Numbered from the stretch's first letter, positions 16,651-25,719 are shown. The stretch: 64,000 nt of DNA from DATAES01 sp963721305 (GCA_963721305.1 CAVRIR010000006.1:1-64000); one strand, 5' to 3'. Notes: a model not told the origin generated them from the letters alone. A program made the numbers and translations.

Positions 16651-17916
16651 ATGGGAGAAAAGGAACCTGGCAATGCTCCTCGCGGCCCTCGTCCGCTGAC
16701 CGGGAGCGAGGTGCCCCAACCGTTGCCGGGGTCGCTTCCGCTCCCCGCAACCGGACGCGAAGTGGCCCAGTTCGTCGCTATGCGCGCGGCTGCATGCGTC
16801 GGAGCGGACTACTCCAACTTGGCGTTGGTCGACACCAACGGCAACGAGTTACGACTCTTCCACAACGCGTTCCTGGATCCCGAGCTTGCCGATCGGTACA
16901 CCGACGTTCCCCTCGACGCGCCCTATCCCATCGCCGCGGCTGCCCGCACCGGTCACCCGGTGCTGCTTCCGGACCTCACGTCCTACCGGAACGAGTTTCC
17001 CGACATCGTCGCTGACACGGTGGCAGCCGGCGTCCAGGCCACGGCATCGCTGCCGCTCTACCGCGCCAACGGCAGTCTCCTTGGCGCCATCGGCTTCGCT
17101 TGGACGCAACCGACACCGTTCGACGGCAAGCTCGAAGCCGCGCTTCAAGCGGTCGCACACCTCTGTGTCGAAACGGTCGAGCGAGCCGAACGCTACGACG
17201 CCGAGCACGTCCTCATGGTGGAGCTGCAGCACAAGCTGCTCAGCGAGCTCCCGCAGCTTGCCGGGGTCGAGACGGCCGCCCGATACCTACCGGCGAGCCT
17301 GGCATCCTCGATCGGTGGGGACTGGTATGAAGGGTTACTCCTCGGCGACTCCAAGCTCGCGGTGGTCGTGGGCGACGTGACCGGGCACGGCATCGCGGCC
17401 GCTGCCGACATGGCATTGATCCGGGGGATGATCAGCGCACTGCTCCACTCAGGGATCGCCCCGTCCCGCGTGTTCACGGAGGTATCGGGCGTGCTGTCCC
17501 AACACTCCGCGGTCGTACTCGCCACCGCCGCGCTGGCCATCGTCGACGTTGCCGCCGGCACCGTCACCTACGCCACGGCCGGTCACCCCCCGCCGCTGCT
17601 GCGACTCCCCGACGGCCAAGTCCGCGCAATGGACAAAGCCAACGGCCCCCTCATCGGCATGACCGCAGCACCAGGCACCGCCGAGACCGAACCGTTCCCG
17701 CAAGGAGCACAGCTCGTCATGTACACCGACGGCCTCGTCGAACGTCGGACCCGGCCCTACTTCGTCGGCGTCGAACAGGCAGCAAACCATCTCGCCGCCC
17801 TTCCCGAGCAGCTCAGCCCATCCCAGCTCCTCGACTCACTGCTCGACACCCTCATCAGCACCACAACCACCGAGGACGACATCGCAGTCGTCGTCATCGA
17901 ACGCAACCTCGCGTGA
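16651..17916 (+). CDS. GAF-SpoIIE (PP2C-type) serine phosphatase
   Basis: 421 residues. Start at ATG 16651 chosen for its gaggagcgagggg leader; an in-frame ATG lies 23 codons upstream. Residues ~35-180 form a GAF domain (VAQFVAMRAAACVGADYSNL). Residues ~200-420 form a SpoIIE phosphatase with metal motifs GGDWYEGLLL, VVVGDVTGHGIAAAADMALI, YTDGLVERR and TEDDIAVVVIE. It should dephosphorylate a STAS anti-anti-sigma factor such as the one at 10.4 kb, activating a stress sigma factor. Unlike the two PAS-linked fragments nearby, it is intact. Repeat copy B starts 24 bases after its stop. Confidence 0.88.
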   Translation: MGEKEPGNAPRGPRPLTGSEVPQPLPGSLPLPATGREVAQFVAMRAAACVGADYSNLALVDTNGNELRLFHNAFLDPELADRYTDVPLDAPYPIAAAARTGHPVLLPDLTSYRNEFPDIVADTVAAGVQATASLPLYRANGSLLGAIGFAWTQPTPFDGKLEAALQAVAHLCVETVERAERYDAEHVLMVELQHKLLSELPQLAGVETAARYLPASLASSIGGDWYEGLLLGDSKLAVVVGDVTGHGIAAAADMALIRGMISALLHSGIAPSRVFTEVSGVLSQHSAVVLATAALAIVDVAAGTVTYATAGHPPPLLRLPDGQVRAMDKANGPLIGMTAAPGTAETEPFPQGAQLVMYTDGLVERRTRPYFVGVEQAANHLAALPEQLSPSQLLDSLLDTLISTTTTEDDIAVVVIERNLA

Positions 17917-17940
17917 GACCGCTAGGGAGACCGGAACTGG

Positions 17941-18119
17941 AATGTGTTCTCGCGCGCGTAACCGAACGCGTAACTCCCGGATACGAGTGCGACTGGAGCG
18001 ACTGCTGAGATCAAATCGGAGACGCAACCGCACGTCAGAGATCTGAAGTGACTCGTGCGACTCGTGGAAACGGACTCTTGATCCGCAGGTTCTGGGTTCG
18101 AATTCCAGGGGCGCACCAC
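17941..18119 (+). repeat. Dispersed att-like repeat, copy B
   Basis: Same unit as copy A: octamers CGCGTAAC-CGAA-CGCGTAAC, spacer, then the tRNA-Lys-like 3' half (CGGA-CTCTTGA-TCCG anticodon arm, CTGGG-TTCGAAT-TCCAG T arm) and CGCACCA. It differs from A by scattered substitutions: G instead of A at loop position 37, a G-U-type change in the T stem, and one fewer G before CGCAC. It is therefore not a recent duplicate. It follows the phosphatase stop directly. Confidence 0.75.
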
Positions 18120-18233
18120 GGGGCGCTGACAGGCAGCAGCAGACCGATTGGAGCGCAGGTCGGAGCGCTGACTTCGCGTACGGGGAGCTGGCGGAGTCTT
18201 TCGATGCCGGCATCCCCGGTGGGCGAGGACTTT

Positions 18234-18902
18234 TCAGCGCGGCAGGGCCAGCAGTATGAGCGTCGACCAGGTGAGGTGGGTGATGATCGGGGCCAGCACG
18301 CCGCGGGTGGATGTTCGTTCGAGGCTCAGGACGGTGCCCATCACGACGGCGGCCACGATGAGAGCGACGTTGGCGGTGGCGGCTGTGGCAACGGCGTAGC
18401 CGATCGTCGAAGCGAGGGCCGGCCGCCATGGCTCGAAGGTCGCGTACAGCGCGCCTCGGAAGAACAGTTCCTCGGCCACGGCGTTGACCAGCGCGATGGT
18501 CAGGACCAGCGCGATGGATCTCGCGTCAGCGGTGTTCAGCACGCGGTCGAGTGCGCCAGAGACAAGCGGAAGGCGCTGACCAAGCGCATGGGCGGCGACG
18601 AACGCCCCGAAGGCCAGCAGCCCGATCGATACGGCTGCGCCCAGGGTGTGCCACGGCGAACGACCAGTGGTCCCCACTGGGATCGGCCCTGACAGCAGGG
18701 CCCCGATGACCCACGTTGTAGCCAGCAGGAGCGTGAGCGGAGTGAACCAGCCGGACCCGTGCGGAAGGCGGAACGTCGTCGCCAGCAACCCAGTGCCGAT
18801 GACCAGCGTGATGGAGGCCGTTGCTCGTCGCCGCTGCAGTGCCTTGGCGGTCCCGATGATCGGTGGCTCAACGGCGCCGTTGCGCTGTTCAGGCACGGGC
18901 AT
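18234..18902 (-). CDS. CPBP-family intramembrane protease
   Basis: 222 residues with about seven hydrophobic segments. The CPBP/Abi signature EELFFRGALYATFEPWRPA contains the EExxxR motif. The second motif, with its His ligand, lies near the end (APIITHLTWSTLILL). These Rce1-like proteases are linked to protein maturation or bacteriocin self-immunity. The gene overlaps the end of the upstream NAD(P)-binding gene by 14 bases, suggesting co-transcription. Confidence 0.85.
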   Translation of the reverse strand: MPVPEQRNGAVEPPIIGTAKALQRRRATASITLVIGTGLLATTFRLPHGSGWFTPLTLLLATTWVIGALLSGPIPVGTTGRSPWHTLGAAVSIGLLAFGAFVAAHALGQRLPLVSGALDRVLNTADARSIALVLTIALVNAVAEELFFRGALYATFEPWRPALASTIGYAVATAATANVALIVAAVVMGTVLSLERTSTRGVLAPIITHLTWSTLILLALPR

Positions 18903-19809
18903 GCATAGGTGCAGCCAAGCCGAGGCGCTGCTCCCGGGCGGCGAAAGCCCGGCGCGCCGCAGCCTCGAACGTCATGGGGGTGTGGTGCAACAGGGCTTCG
19001 ATGCGGCGATCACGGACGATGATCTCGTTGGTCAACGACTCGACGAGGGCGCGAGCTGTCGTGAGGTCCACGCTGGTGATGAAGCGCAGCCAGTGCGATG
19101 ACAGGCGAGGCGATACGAGCGGGAACGGCAGGGGAACGATGAGCCGACGGTGGCCCATCAGCCGGCCTGCAGTCAGCATCATGTCGCCATAGGTGAGTCG
19201 GTCGGGTCCACCGATCTCGTAGGTCTGTCCGATGGTCTCGGATCGGCCGAGGACACCGGCCAAGTCGTGCAAGGCGTCGTCGAGACCGATCGGCTGGGTC
19301 TGGGTCTGCACCCAGCTCGGCGTGATCATCAGGGGGAGTCGCTCCACGAGCTGGCGCAAGATCTCCCAGCCGATGCTCAGGTCGCCGACGACGAGACCGG
19401 CTCGGAGGACCGTGGTGGGTGCGGCGTCGAGGAGGATCGACTCGACCTCGCGCCGGCTGCGTAAGTGGTCGGAGAGGTCATCGTCGTCGTCGCCGAGTCC
19501 ACCGAGGTAGACGATCTGACTCAGCCCAGCGGTGGTGGCGGCGCCGCCGAACGCTCGCGCTCCAGCGCGGTCTCGCTGAGCGAAGTCGATCTCGGCCAGG
19601 GAGTGCACCAGGTAGTAGGCCGCGTCCTGGCCGACCAGGGCGCGATTCAGGCTGTCGGTGTCGTCGATGTCAGCGGCGACAGGCTTGCCTGCGCCGGTGT
19701 AGCGCTCCGGATGCCGAGTGAGCGCTGTCACTTCGTGGCCGTTGCCCTCGAGCACTCGCGCGAGGGCCGAACCGATGAAGCCGGTCGCTCCAGACACGGC
19801 GACCCTCAC
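18889..19809 (-). CDS. NAD(P)-binding Rossmann protein (NmrA/atypical SDR type)
   Basis: 306 residues, start set at GTG 19809 (VRVAVSGATGFIGSALARVL); the frame continues upstream without homologous features. The GATGFIG dinucleotide motif opens the protein. YLVHSL, YLGGLGDD, VLRAGLVVGDLSIGWEI and the C-terminal IGGPDRLTYGDMML segment match atypical SDR proteins of the NAD(P)H-binding family common in actinobacteria. No YxxxK catalytic pair is evident at the classical spot. Likely oxidoreductase or regulatory binding protein, coupled to the CPBP gene. Confidence 0.8.
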   Translation of the reverse strand: MRVAVSGATGFIGSALARVLEGNGHEVTALTRHPERYTGAGKPVAADIDDTDSLNRALVGQDAAYYLVHSLAEIDFAQRDRAGARAFGGAATTAGLSQIVYLGGLGDDDDDLSDHLRSRREVESILLDAAPTTVLRAGLVVGDLSIGWEILRQLVERLPLMITPSWVQTQTQPIGLDDALHDLAGVLGRSETIGQTYEIGGPDRLTYGDMMLTAGRLMGHRRLIVPLPFPLVSPRLSSHWLRFITSVDLTTARALVESLTNEIIVRDRRIEALLHHTPMTFEAAARRAFAAREQRLGLAAPMHARA

Positions 19810-19989
19810 GAACGCACCCGAGGCGCGCGGTGGTGGCTCGACGCTCGCGACGACTGTTGCGAAGACGAGTCCGTCGAGAGCGCGGCGAAACGGGCTGTCG
19901 CCTCGAGCGACCTCGTCAAGTGCCGAGCAACCCATCCCGCGGGCTCTTTCAACATGGGATTCTCCGAAGAGCTGGCCTGGTGTGTCGCA

Positions 19990-20838
19990 TCATGGTGTGG
20001 CGTCGAAGTGGGCGACTGCCTCGCGCGCTGACGTTGTCCAGATGTCGCCGCCGAGCGCGATGGCATGGGCTTGGTCACGGATTGCGAGGCCGCCGAGTAC
20101 GACGGGCCCGTCGTGATGGGTCTTGATGGTGGCGATGGTTGTGGCGATGAGTGCGTTGTCGACGGGTGTCGAGACGACAATGCCGACTCCGACGATGCGC
20201 TGCGTGCCGGTGATGGTGTTCGCCCAGGAGGCGGCGGGCGTGTTGGCGCCGAGATCGGCGATCGAAAAGCCGCGGCCGCGTAGTGGATCCGCAACGAGCG
20301 CGGTCGGAAGCCCGTGGGGGTCACCCATGGGCGCGCCGAGCACGATGGCACCGCGGGTGGTACCGCGGCGGGCGAACAACGGGCCGAGCCGGCCGACCAG
20401 TCGATACATCACGACGGTCGCGCGGTGCTCGTCCGCGACGTCGATGCGGCCGGCTGCCCAGTCGTCGCCGACGCGCGCCATCGCCGGGCCGAGCACGTCG
20501 AAGTAGAGATCCTCGGGGGTGTACGCGGAACCGAGCGCAGCCTGGAGGAGTCGCCACGCTTCGGGCTCGTCACCGCGTACGAGCAGCGACGTCAGTCGAC
20601 GCACATAGTCCTTCTTCGGCGCCCGACGCGTGGCAGCGTTGCGGCCGGCTGGCGCCGCGGCTGCGATCTTGTCGAGGTCGGCGCGTCGCACGTGCCAATG
20701 AGCTCCGACGCGCGCGCCGGGTAGCCGGCCGGTGCGGACGTATCGATACGCGGTCATGTAGTGCACGCCGAGCAGGTCGGCGGCCTCCTGCAGTGTCAGG
20801 TCCGGTTCCCTATCGCCACCACCCTGCTTGGGCGTCAC
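19990..20838 (-). CDS. HTH plus B12-binding-domain regulator
   Basis: 282 residues, start at GTG 20838 in a GTGA overlap with the upstream cfa gene. Residues ~10-60 are an excisionase/MerR-type HTH (LTLQEAADLLGVHYMTAYRY). Then comes a four-helix cap (LTSLLVRGDEPEAWRLLQAA) and a Rossmann-like B12-binding fold (IVLGAPMGDPHGLPTALVAD). In CarH/LitR regulators such domains bind adenosylcobalamin and sense light. The canonical ExDxH-type His loop is not present; GDPHGLP occupies that position, so cobalamin binding is plausible but not proven. It ends the operon and probably feeds back on it. Confidence 0.82.
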   Translation of the reverse strand: MTPKQGGGDREPDLTLQEAADLLGVHYMTAYRYVRTGRLPGARVGAHWHVRRADLDKIAAAAPAGRNAATRRAPKKDYVRRLTSLLVRGDEPEAWRLLQAALGSAYTPEDLYFDVLGPAMARVGDDWAAGRIDVADEHRATVVMYRLVGRLGPLFARRGTTRGAIVLGAPMGDPHGLPTALVADPLRGRGFSIADLGANTPAASWANTITGTQRIVGVGIVVSTPVDNALIATTIATIKTHHDGPVVLGGLAIRDQAHAIALGGDIWTTSAREAVAHFDATP

Positions 20839-22127
20839 GCCCGCACCAGCTCGAGTCCTCGACTGTGATGAGCGGCTTCGGCGATGGGCGCGGTGCGAAG
20901 CGCCGACGGGCGCCAGGCGGGCGCCGTGTACAGCAACTGCACGGCGCCCACGTAACGTTCGTCGAACGCGGCCTCGCAGTAGGAGAAGTAGAACTCCCAC
21001 AGTCGCAGGAATCTCTCGTCGAGCCCGAGCTCGTCGAGGTCATCCGCAGCGTCGGTGAGGTTGTTCCTCCATCGGCGCAGTGTCTCGCCGTAGTGCAGGC
21101 CGATCTCGTGTTCATGCGCGTGCGCGAACCCGTTGCTGCCTGCGGCCGCCGTGAGCGCTCGGACCGAAGGCAGGCAGCCGCCCGGGAAGATGGCGCTCTT
21201 GATGAAGTCGGTGTGGCGCTTGATGCGGTCGAAGCTCTCTTCGCGCACGACAATTGCCTGTAGCGCCAGTGCGCCGGCGTCGTCGAGCAGGCGTCGGCAG
21301 TTCGCGAAGAACGTGTCGTAGTCGCGCCAGTCGACTGCTTCGATCATCTCGATCGCGATGATCTTGTCGAAGGTCCCTTCAAGGTCGCGGTAGTCGTGCG
21401 CGAGGACCGTCACGCGGTCTTCGAGTCCGGCGTCCTTGACTCGTTGTCGCGCGAACTCGTACTGGCGTGGCGAGATCGTTGTCGTCGTCACGTGGCAGCC
21501 GTAGTGCGTCGCAGCGTGCACGGCGAAGCCGCCCCAGCCCGTTCCGATCTCGAGCACGCGATCGCCGGGCGTAAGCGCGAGGACGTTGCCCAAGCGATCG
21601 AGTTTGTGCACCGAGGCCTCGGCTAGCGAAGCCGTCGGCCGCTCGAACACGGCGCACGAGTACATCATCGTTTCGTCCAGGATCCGTTGGAAGAACTCGT
21701 TCCCGAGGTCGTAGTGGGCCCTGACGTTGCGCGCGTCTCGGTCCTTGTCGACGCGCCGTCGGCGGGCGACGGGATCGACGACGGGCCGCAGCCGTCGGTG
21801 TATGCGGTCGCGTGCAGGGTGGGTGCGTGCCAGGTTCCGGTGCGCGAGGCGCAGGAAGCCGGTGAGGTCGTCGATGTCCCACCAGCCGTCGGCGTAGGAC
21901 TCACCGAGCCCGACGCTGCCCTCTTGCAGGATGCGCGGGTATGCACGTACGTCGCGTACGCGAACCGTCACGCCAATGGGAGGCGCCGTATGCGGGGTGG
22001 TCTCCGCGCCGAAACGCTCGTCCGCGAAAGGATCGACCAGGCGAACGGTGCCGCCGGTGAGCCGTTCGAGGAGCTTCAAGACCACGACTCGCGCGACACG
22101 CACGGGTGTGCTCATGGTGGGCTTCAT
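20835..22127 (-). CDS. cfa: Cyclopropane-fatty-acyl-phospholipid synthase
   Basis: 430 residues. Transfers a methylene (or methyl) group from S-adenosylmethionine to double bonds of membrane phospholipid acyl chains. The SAM motif VLEIGTGWGGFAVHAATHYG is clear. The family motifs YDLGNEFFQRILDETMMYSC, ISPRQYEFARQRVKDAGLED and FIKSAIFPGGCLPS are all present. The length is normal. It overlaps both neighbours by four bases (ATGA with DUF1365, GTGA with the HTH-B12 gene) and forms part of the lipid-modification operon. Confidence 0.93.
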   Translation of the reverse strand: MKPTMSTPVRVARVVVLKLLERLTGGTVRLVDPFADERFGAETTPHTAPPIGVTVRVRDVRAYPRILQEGSVGLGESYADGWWDIDDLTGFLRLAHRNLARTHPARDRIHRRLRPVVDPVARRRRVDKDRDARNVRAHYDLGNEFFQRILDETMMYSCAVFERPTASLAEASVHKLDRLGNVLALTPGDRVLEIGTGWGGFAVHAATHYGCHVTTTTISPRQYEFARQRVKDAGLEDRVTVLAHDYRDLEGTFDKIIAIEMIEAVDWRDYDTFFANCRRLLDDAGALALQAIVVREESFDRIKRHTDFIKSAIFPGGCLPSVRALTAAAGSNGFAHAHEHEIGLHYGETLRRWRNNLTDAADDLDELGLDERFLRLWEFYFSYCEAAFDERYVGAVQLLYTAPAWRPSALRTAPIAEAAHHSRGLELVRA

Positions 22128-22951
22128 GGGCTGCTCCTTCCCCGTCGTCGGGAGGGATGCCGATACACGGGAACCCCACGCGCGAAGAGGCGCGCTGCGT
22201 TCGCATAGATCCCAGCGGACACTCGTAGCGGCAGCATCGGGTAGCGCGCCAGCACCGTGACGGCGCGCAAGCGGTTGATCGTCGTGCGGCGCAGTGCCAG
22301 CTCGGCGTCGAAGACGGGCGAGTGATCTCGTTCGACCTCGATGCGTAGGTTCAGCTCGGCGTCGGGGACCGTCCAGGTGATCCGGTAGTCGAGGTCCCTG
22401 GGTAGGAACGGTGAGACGTGCATCGCCTTGGCGGTAGTCGTGGTGGTCACGTTGCTCTGCGCGTCGAGCACGTACCAGTGGCGTTGGCGCCAGGGAGTGT
22501 TGGTCACCTCGAGCACGATCGCGTCGAGTGCCCGACCGTCAGGGGTCCAGCAGTAGTAGACGGCGAGCGGGTTGAACAGCCAGCCAAAGGTGCGTACCTG
22601 CGCGAGGAGATGGACAGGCCCCGTCGGCCGGCGCCCGAGCCGTGCCTGCACGAGGTCGCGCACAGCGGCGCCGAGTGGCCCGTCGGTGCCGTCGAGGAAG
22701 TCGCGACATCGGAAGCGCACCGGCGCCGGGCGGCGCGCCGACCAGAGCGGCAAGCGGTCCAGCGAGCCCGGCAGCGCGTCGACGTCGAGATAGGCGAGGA
22801 ACACTTTCGGCGCGAATTGACGGAACGCGGGAACGAACCGTCGGTGTCGCACCGTTCCCTCGTAGATCGCGACGGTCGGATGGTCGCCCGGAACTTGGGC
22901 TCGCGCGGGAGCGGTCGCGCGTTCAGGCTGCGGCGCAAGGAGCGCGGTCAT
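22124..22951 (-). CDS. DUF1365-family protein
   Basis: 275 residues. The N-terminus after a short leader reads VAIYEGTVRHRRFVPAFRQF, and FGWLFNPLAVYYCWTPDGRA is a characteristic DUF1365 segment. The family consistently sits beside cyclopropane-fatty-acid synthases and flavin oxidases, and is thought to help modify phospholipid acyl chains or furan-fatty-acid precursors. No catalytic residues are established. Four-base overlaps on both sides indicate coupled translation with cfa and the FAD oxidoreductase. Confidence 0.9.
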   Translation of the reverse strand: MTALLAPQPERATAPARAQVPGDHPTVAIYEGTVRHRRFVPAFRQFAPKVFLAYLDVDALPGSLDRLPLWSARRPAPVRFRCRDFLDGTDGPLGAAVRDLVQARLGRRPTGPVHLLAQVRTFGWLFNPLAVYYCWTPDGRALDAIVLEVTNTPWRQRHWYVLDAQSNVTTTTTAKAMHVSPFLPRDLDYRITWTVPDAELNLRIEVERDHSPVFDAELALRRTTINRLRAVTVLARYPMLPLRVSAGIYANAARLFARGVPVYRHPSRRRGRSSP

Positions 22952-24252
22952 CGGCGCGCCTCGAGCAGGCGCACGACCTCGAGTGCGCTCTGCACGCCGT
23001 CTTCGTGGAATCCGTAGCCCCAGTAGGCGCCCGCGAAGTAGACGCCACGCCGACCTTGGATCTCGACGCGACGCTGCTGTGCCGCCATCGCGGGAATGTC
23101 GAAGACGGGATGGTCGTACTCGAACTCGGCGATCCGCACGCGGGGGTTGACCTCGTCGGGACAGTTCAGCGTGACGAGTAGCGGACGTCGAGTCTCGATC
23201 GACTGCAGGCGGTTCATCCAGTAGGTGACCGTGGTTCCGCGGGCGTTCTCATCGATCGCGTAGTTCCAGCTCGCTCGCGCGTGTGGGTTGCGCGGCAACA
23301 TTCGTTCGTCGGTGTGCAACGTCGCGGTGTTGCGCTGATAGCTGATCGCGCCGAGGACCTTGTGCTCGGCGGTGGTCGCGTCGGCAAGCATGCGCAGTGC
23401 TTGATCGCTGTGCGTCGCCACGATCACACGGTCGAAGAGCGCCGGGCCGCGGCCGGTGAGCACTTCGACGAGGTGCGAGCTGCCGACACCGTCGTGAGTG
23501 ACGATCTTGTGCACGGCCGTGTCGACCTGAATGCGCAGTGAGAACGGCGCGGTGAGAGCCTCGACATAACGGCGGGAACCGCCGGTCACAGTGCGCCAAT
23601 CGGGCCGTCCGGCGACTTGGAGCAACCCATGGTTGTCCATGAAGCGTGCATACGCCAGCACGGGAAAACGCATGAAGGTCGCGGGATCGGCCGACCAGAT
23701 CGACGCACCAAATGGGATGAGGAACTGCCGCGCGAATGATTCTGAGTAGCGGCCTCGACGCACGAAGTCGGCCAAAGTCTCTTCGGCATGGGCGTTGAGG
23801 CCGCCACCGTCGGGGAGCCGGTCGGGTCCGTCCCAGCGTGTCTCACCCGCGACGAGCCGGCGGGCGGCCCGGTTGAACCGCGTGATGTCAGCGAGCAGAC
23901 GCAGGAACGAGGGATTGGCAAGATTGCGGCGCTGGGCGAAGATCCCATTCAGGTTCGAGCCGCGATACTCCAACCCGGTGCGGGGATCGCTGACGCTGAA
24001 GCTCATGTCCGTGGGCTGGGTCGCGACGCCGAGTTGATCGAGCAGTGCACGGAACCCGGGATAGTTGCGGTCGTTGTACACGATGAATCCCGTGTCGACC
24101 GCGACTGAGCGGCCGTCGATCTCGACGTCGATGGTGTTGGCATGGCCACCGATTCGTCTGTCGGCCTCGAACACGGTGATCTCGTGGTGAGGGTGGAGCA
24201 GGTGGGCCGCGACGAGCCCGGACACGCCGGTACCGACGATGGCGATCTTCAC
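22948..24252 (-). CDS. FAD-dependent amine-oxidase-like oxidoreductase
   Basis: 434 residues, start at GTG 24252 (VKIAIVGTGVSGLVAAHLLH), which shows the FAD-binding GxGxxG...E motif at the very N-terminus. RIGGHANTIDVEIDG follows. The C-terminal FAD contact GRRGVYFAGAYWGYGFHEDG is conserved. Members next to cfa and DUF1365 are proposed desaturases or oxidases acting on fatty-acyl chains. The start overlaps the SDR stop by GTGA, and the stop overlaps DUF1365. Confidence 0.9.
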   Translation of the reverse strand: MKIAIVGTGVSGLVAAHLLHPHHEITVFEADRRIGGHANTIDVEIDGRSVAVDTGFIVYNDRNYPGFRALLDQLGVATQPTDMSFSVSDPRTGLEYRGSNLNGIFAQRRNLANPSFLRLLADITRFNRAARRLVAGETRWDGPDRLPDGGGLNAHAEETLADFVRRGRYSESFARQFLIPFGASIWSADPATFMRFPVLAYARFMDNHGLLQVAGRPDWRTVTGGSRRYVEALTAPFSLRIQVDTAVHKIVTHDGVGSSHLVEVLTGRGPALFDRVIVATHSDQALRMLADATTAEHKVLGAISYQRNTATLHTDERMLPRNPHARASWNYAIDENARGTTVTYWMNRLQSIETRRPLLVTLNCPDEVNPRVRIAEFEYDHPVFDIPAMAAQQRRVEIQGRRGVYFAGAYWGYGFHEDGVQSALEVVRLLEARR

Positions 24253-25241
24253 TGCACCGCGTCCATCGGCGCAACGACGGCCGCGCGGTCGGCGCACCAG
24301 CTCCAGCATCGCTCGGCATCGGTGTCGCTTGTGCGGGTGCCCGGCAACGGCGCGACGGATCTCGGCTCGCGGTCCTGCCAGAACTGTCCGCTCGTCTCGA
24401 GCGCTCGAGGGTCGGTGGCCAGCCACACCACGGTGTCGGCCCCCTGACTCGGCGTGCGCAGCAGCGGACCCATCAGCGTGTGAAAGCGCGGCAGCGATTC
24501 GCGCATACCTGGCGTGTCTGCCCAGCCCGGGTGCATCGCGTGGAATACGACGCCAGACACGCCGTGGTGTTTCGACCAGAGTTCGTTGAGCACGACTTGG
24601 GCCCGCTTGGCGTTCGCATAGGCGCGCACGCCGTTGAACGGTGTTGCGGGCGTGGCGAGCATGTCCAAATCGAGACGCTGCGTGTACATGCCCCCCGACG
24701 AGACGGTGAGGACGCGGGCGCCGGGTGTGGCCTGCAGGATCGGCAGTAGCTCAGTCGTCAGCAGGAACGGAGCGACGACATGCACCTGCGCGGTGACCTC
24801 GAGACCGTCGGCGGTGTAGCGCAGATTGCGGGTGAGCGCCCCCGCATTGTGGATCAACACGTCGAGCCGCGTTGTCGACCGACGGACGCGGTCGGCGAGG
24901 CTTCGAACGTCGTCGAGGACCGTGAGGTCCGCGACCGCGGTGGTCAGGTTGGAATCAGGTGCGACGCCAGCAATGGCGCGCCGGGCTGCATCGACGCGGA
25001 GCGGGTCACGCCCGACGAGCCAGACGTCGGCGTTGTGTTGCGCGAGAGCCGTCGCCGTCGCAAGGCCGAGACCGCCGGTCGCGCCCGTGACCACTGCGAC
25101 CCGGCCGCTCATGTCGACAGCGGGCTCGGCGTCCCAACTGAAAAGCGCACGACGTGCCGCGAACCCGATGCGGCTGAAGCTGCCGACGACCGTCGCTCGA
25201 AGCGCGGCATCGGCGAGCCGGCGAGCCGGCGACCCGCTCAT
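24249..25241 (-). CDS. Short-chain dehydrogenase/reductase
   Basis: 330 residues, start at ATG 25241 in an ATGA overlap with the SRPBCC gene. After a ~45-residue leader the Rossmann motif VAVVTGATGGLGLATATALA appears. The catalytic residues follow: HNAGALT (NAG motif), LTVSSGGMYTQRL (Ser) and YANAKRAQVVL (Tyr-x3-Lys). MHPGWADTPGMRESLPRF is the usual loop. It resembles retinol-dehydrogenase-like SDRs. In this operon it may act on acyl aldehydes or ketones formed by the other enzymes. Confidence 0.88.
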   Translation of the reverse strand: MSGSPARRLADAALRATVVGSFSRIGFAARRALFSWDAEPAVDMSGRVAVVTGATGGLGLATATALAQHNADVWLVGRDPLRVDAARRAIAGVAPDSNLTTAVADLTVLDDVRSLADRVRRSTTRLDVLIHNAGALTRNLRYTADGLEVTAQVHVVAPFLLTTELLPILQATPGARVLTVSSGGMYTQRLDLDMLATPATPFNGVRAYANAKRAQVVLNELWSKHHGVSGVVFHAMHPGWADTPGMRESLPRFHTLMGPLLRTPSQGADTVVWLATDPRALETSGQFWQDREPRSVAPLPGTRTSDTDAERCWSWCADRAAVVAPMDAVQ

Positions 25242-25678
25242 GCCTGCACCGCCGAGAGACGCGCTCTCAGGCCGGCTGCGGCGCGGTCGCCGATGCGACG
25301 AAAGACGATCGAGAGCAGCGGATCGGCCAGCCGCCCGATGCCCTTGGCGTCGAGCTGCGCGTCGTAGACCATGAGCGTGCCGCGCTCGTCGTCCTGGAAC
25401 GTGATCGTGTCGACGGAACGCACCGAAGAGTCCTCCGCCCGCAGCACGATCCGCTCGTCGCGGTCGTGCGCGACGATCTCGTAGTCGAGAAGTATGCGCC
25501 GTCCGAGGAATCGGGCGACGAGACGGAACCGGGAGCCGACCCCGACCGGCTCGGGAGTGAGCATCTCGCCCGCTTCGACACCGGGGTCCCACTCCTCGGC
25601 GCGATCGAAGCGACTGAGATCGGCGAACGCAGCGGACCGGGTGACGGAGACCGGGAAACTTGCGACGTAGTGAGCCAT
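25238..25678 (-). CDS. SRPBCC (START-like) lipid-binding protein
   Basis: 146 residues: MAHYVASFPVSVTRSAAFAD, FDRAEEWDPGV, VGVGSRFRLVARFLGRRILL and a C-terminal amphipathic helix. This is the polyketide-cyclase/SRPBCC fold, a hydrophobic ligand pocket. It is the first gene of the six-gene operon and may carry a lipid substrate for the enzymes downstream. The start lies 5 bases after an inverted repeat and 29 bases from a TTTAG/CTAAA dyad, probably the operator of the operon. Confidence 0.8.
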   Translation of the reverse strand: MAHYVASFPVSVTRSAAFADLSRFDRAEEWDPGVEAGEMLTPEPVGVGSRFRLVARFLGRRILLDYEIVAHDRDERIVLRAEDSSVRSVDTITFQDDERGTLMVYDAQLDAKGIGRLADPLLSIVFRRIGDRAAAGLRARLSAVQA

Positions 25679-25683
25679 GGAGC

Positions 25684-25719
25684 CTTCCGTTTCGGGACGG
25701 AAGCTACTTTAGCACTAAA
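25684..25719 (-). promoter_or_regulatory. Operator-like dyads of the lipid operon
   Basis: Two inverted repeats lie immediately upstream of the SRPBCC start: CTTCCGT-N6-ACGGAAG (25684-25703) and TTTAG-CA-CTAAA (25708-25719). The second is an A/T-rich palindrome unusual in this GC-rich sequence, overlapping the place expected for a -10/-35. Candidate binding sites for the HTH-B12 regulator encoded at the end of the operon, or for a MarR/TetR-type factor. Confidence 0.5.
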
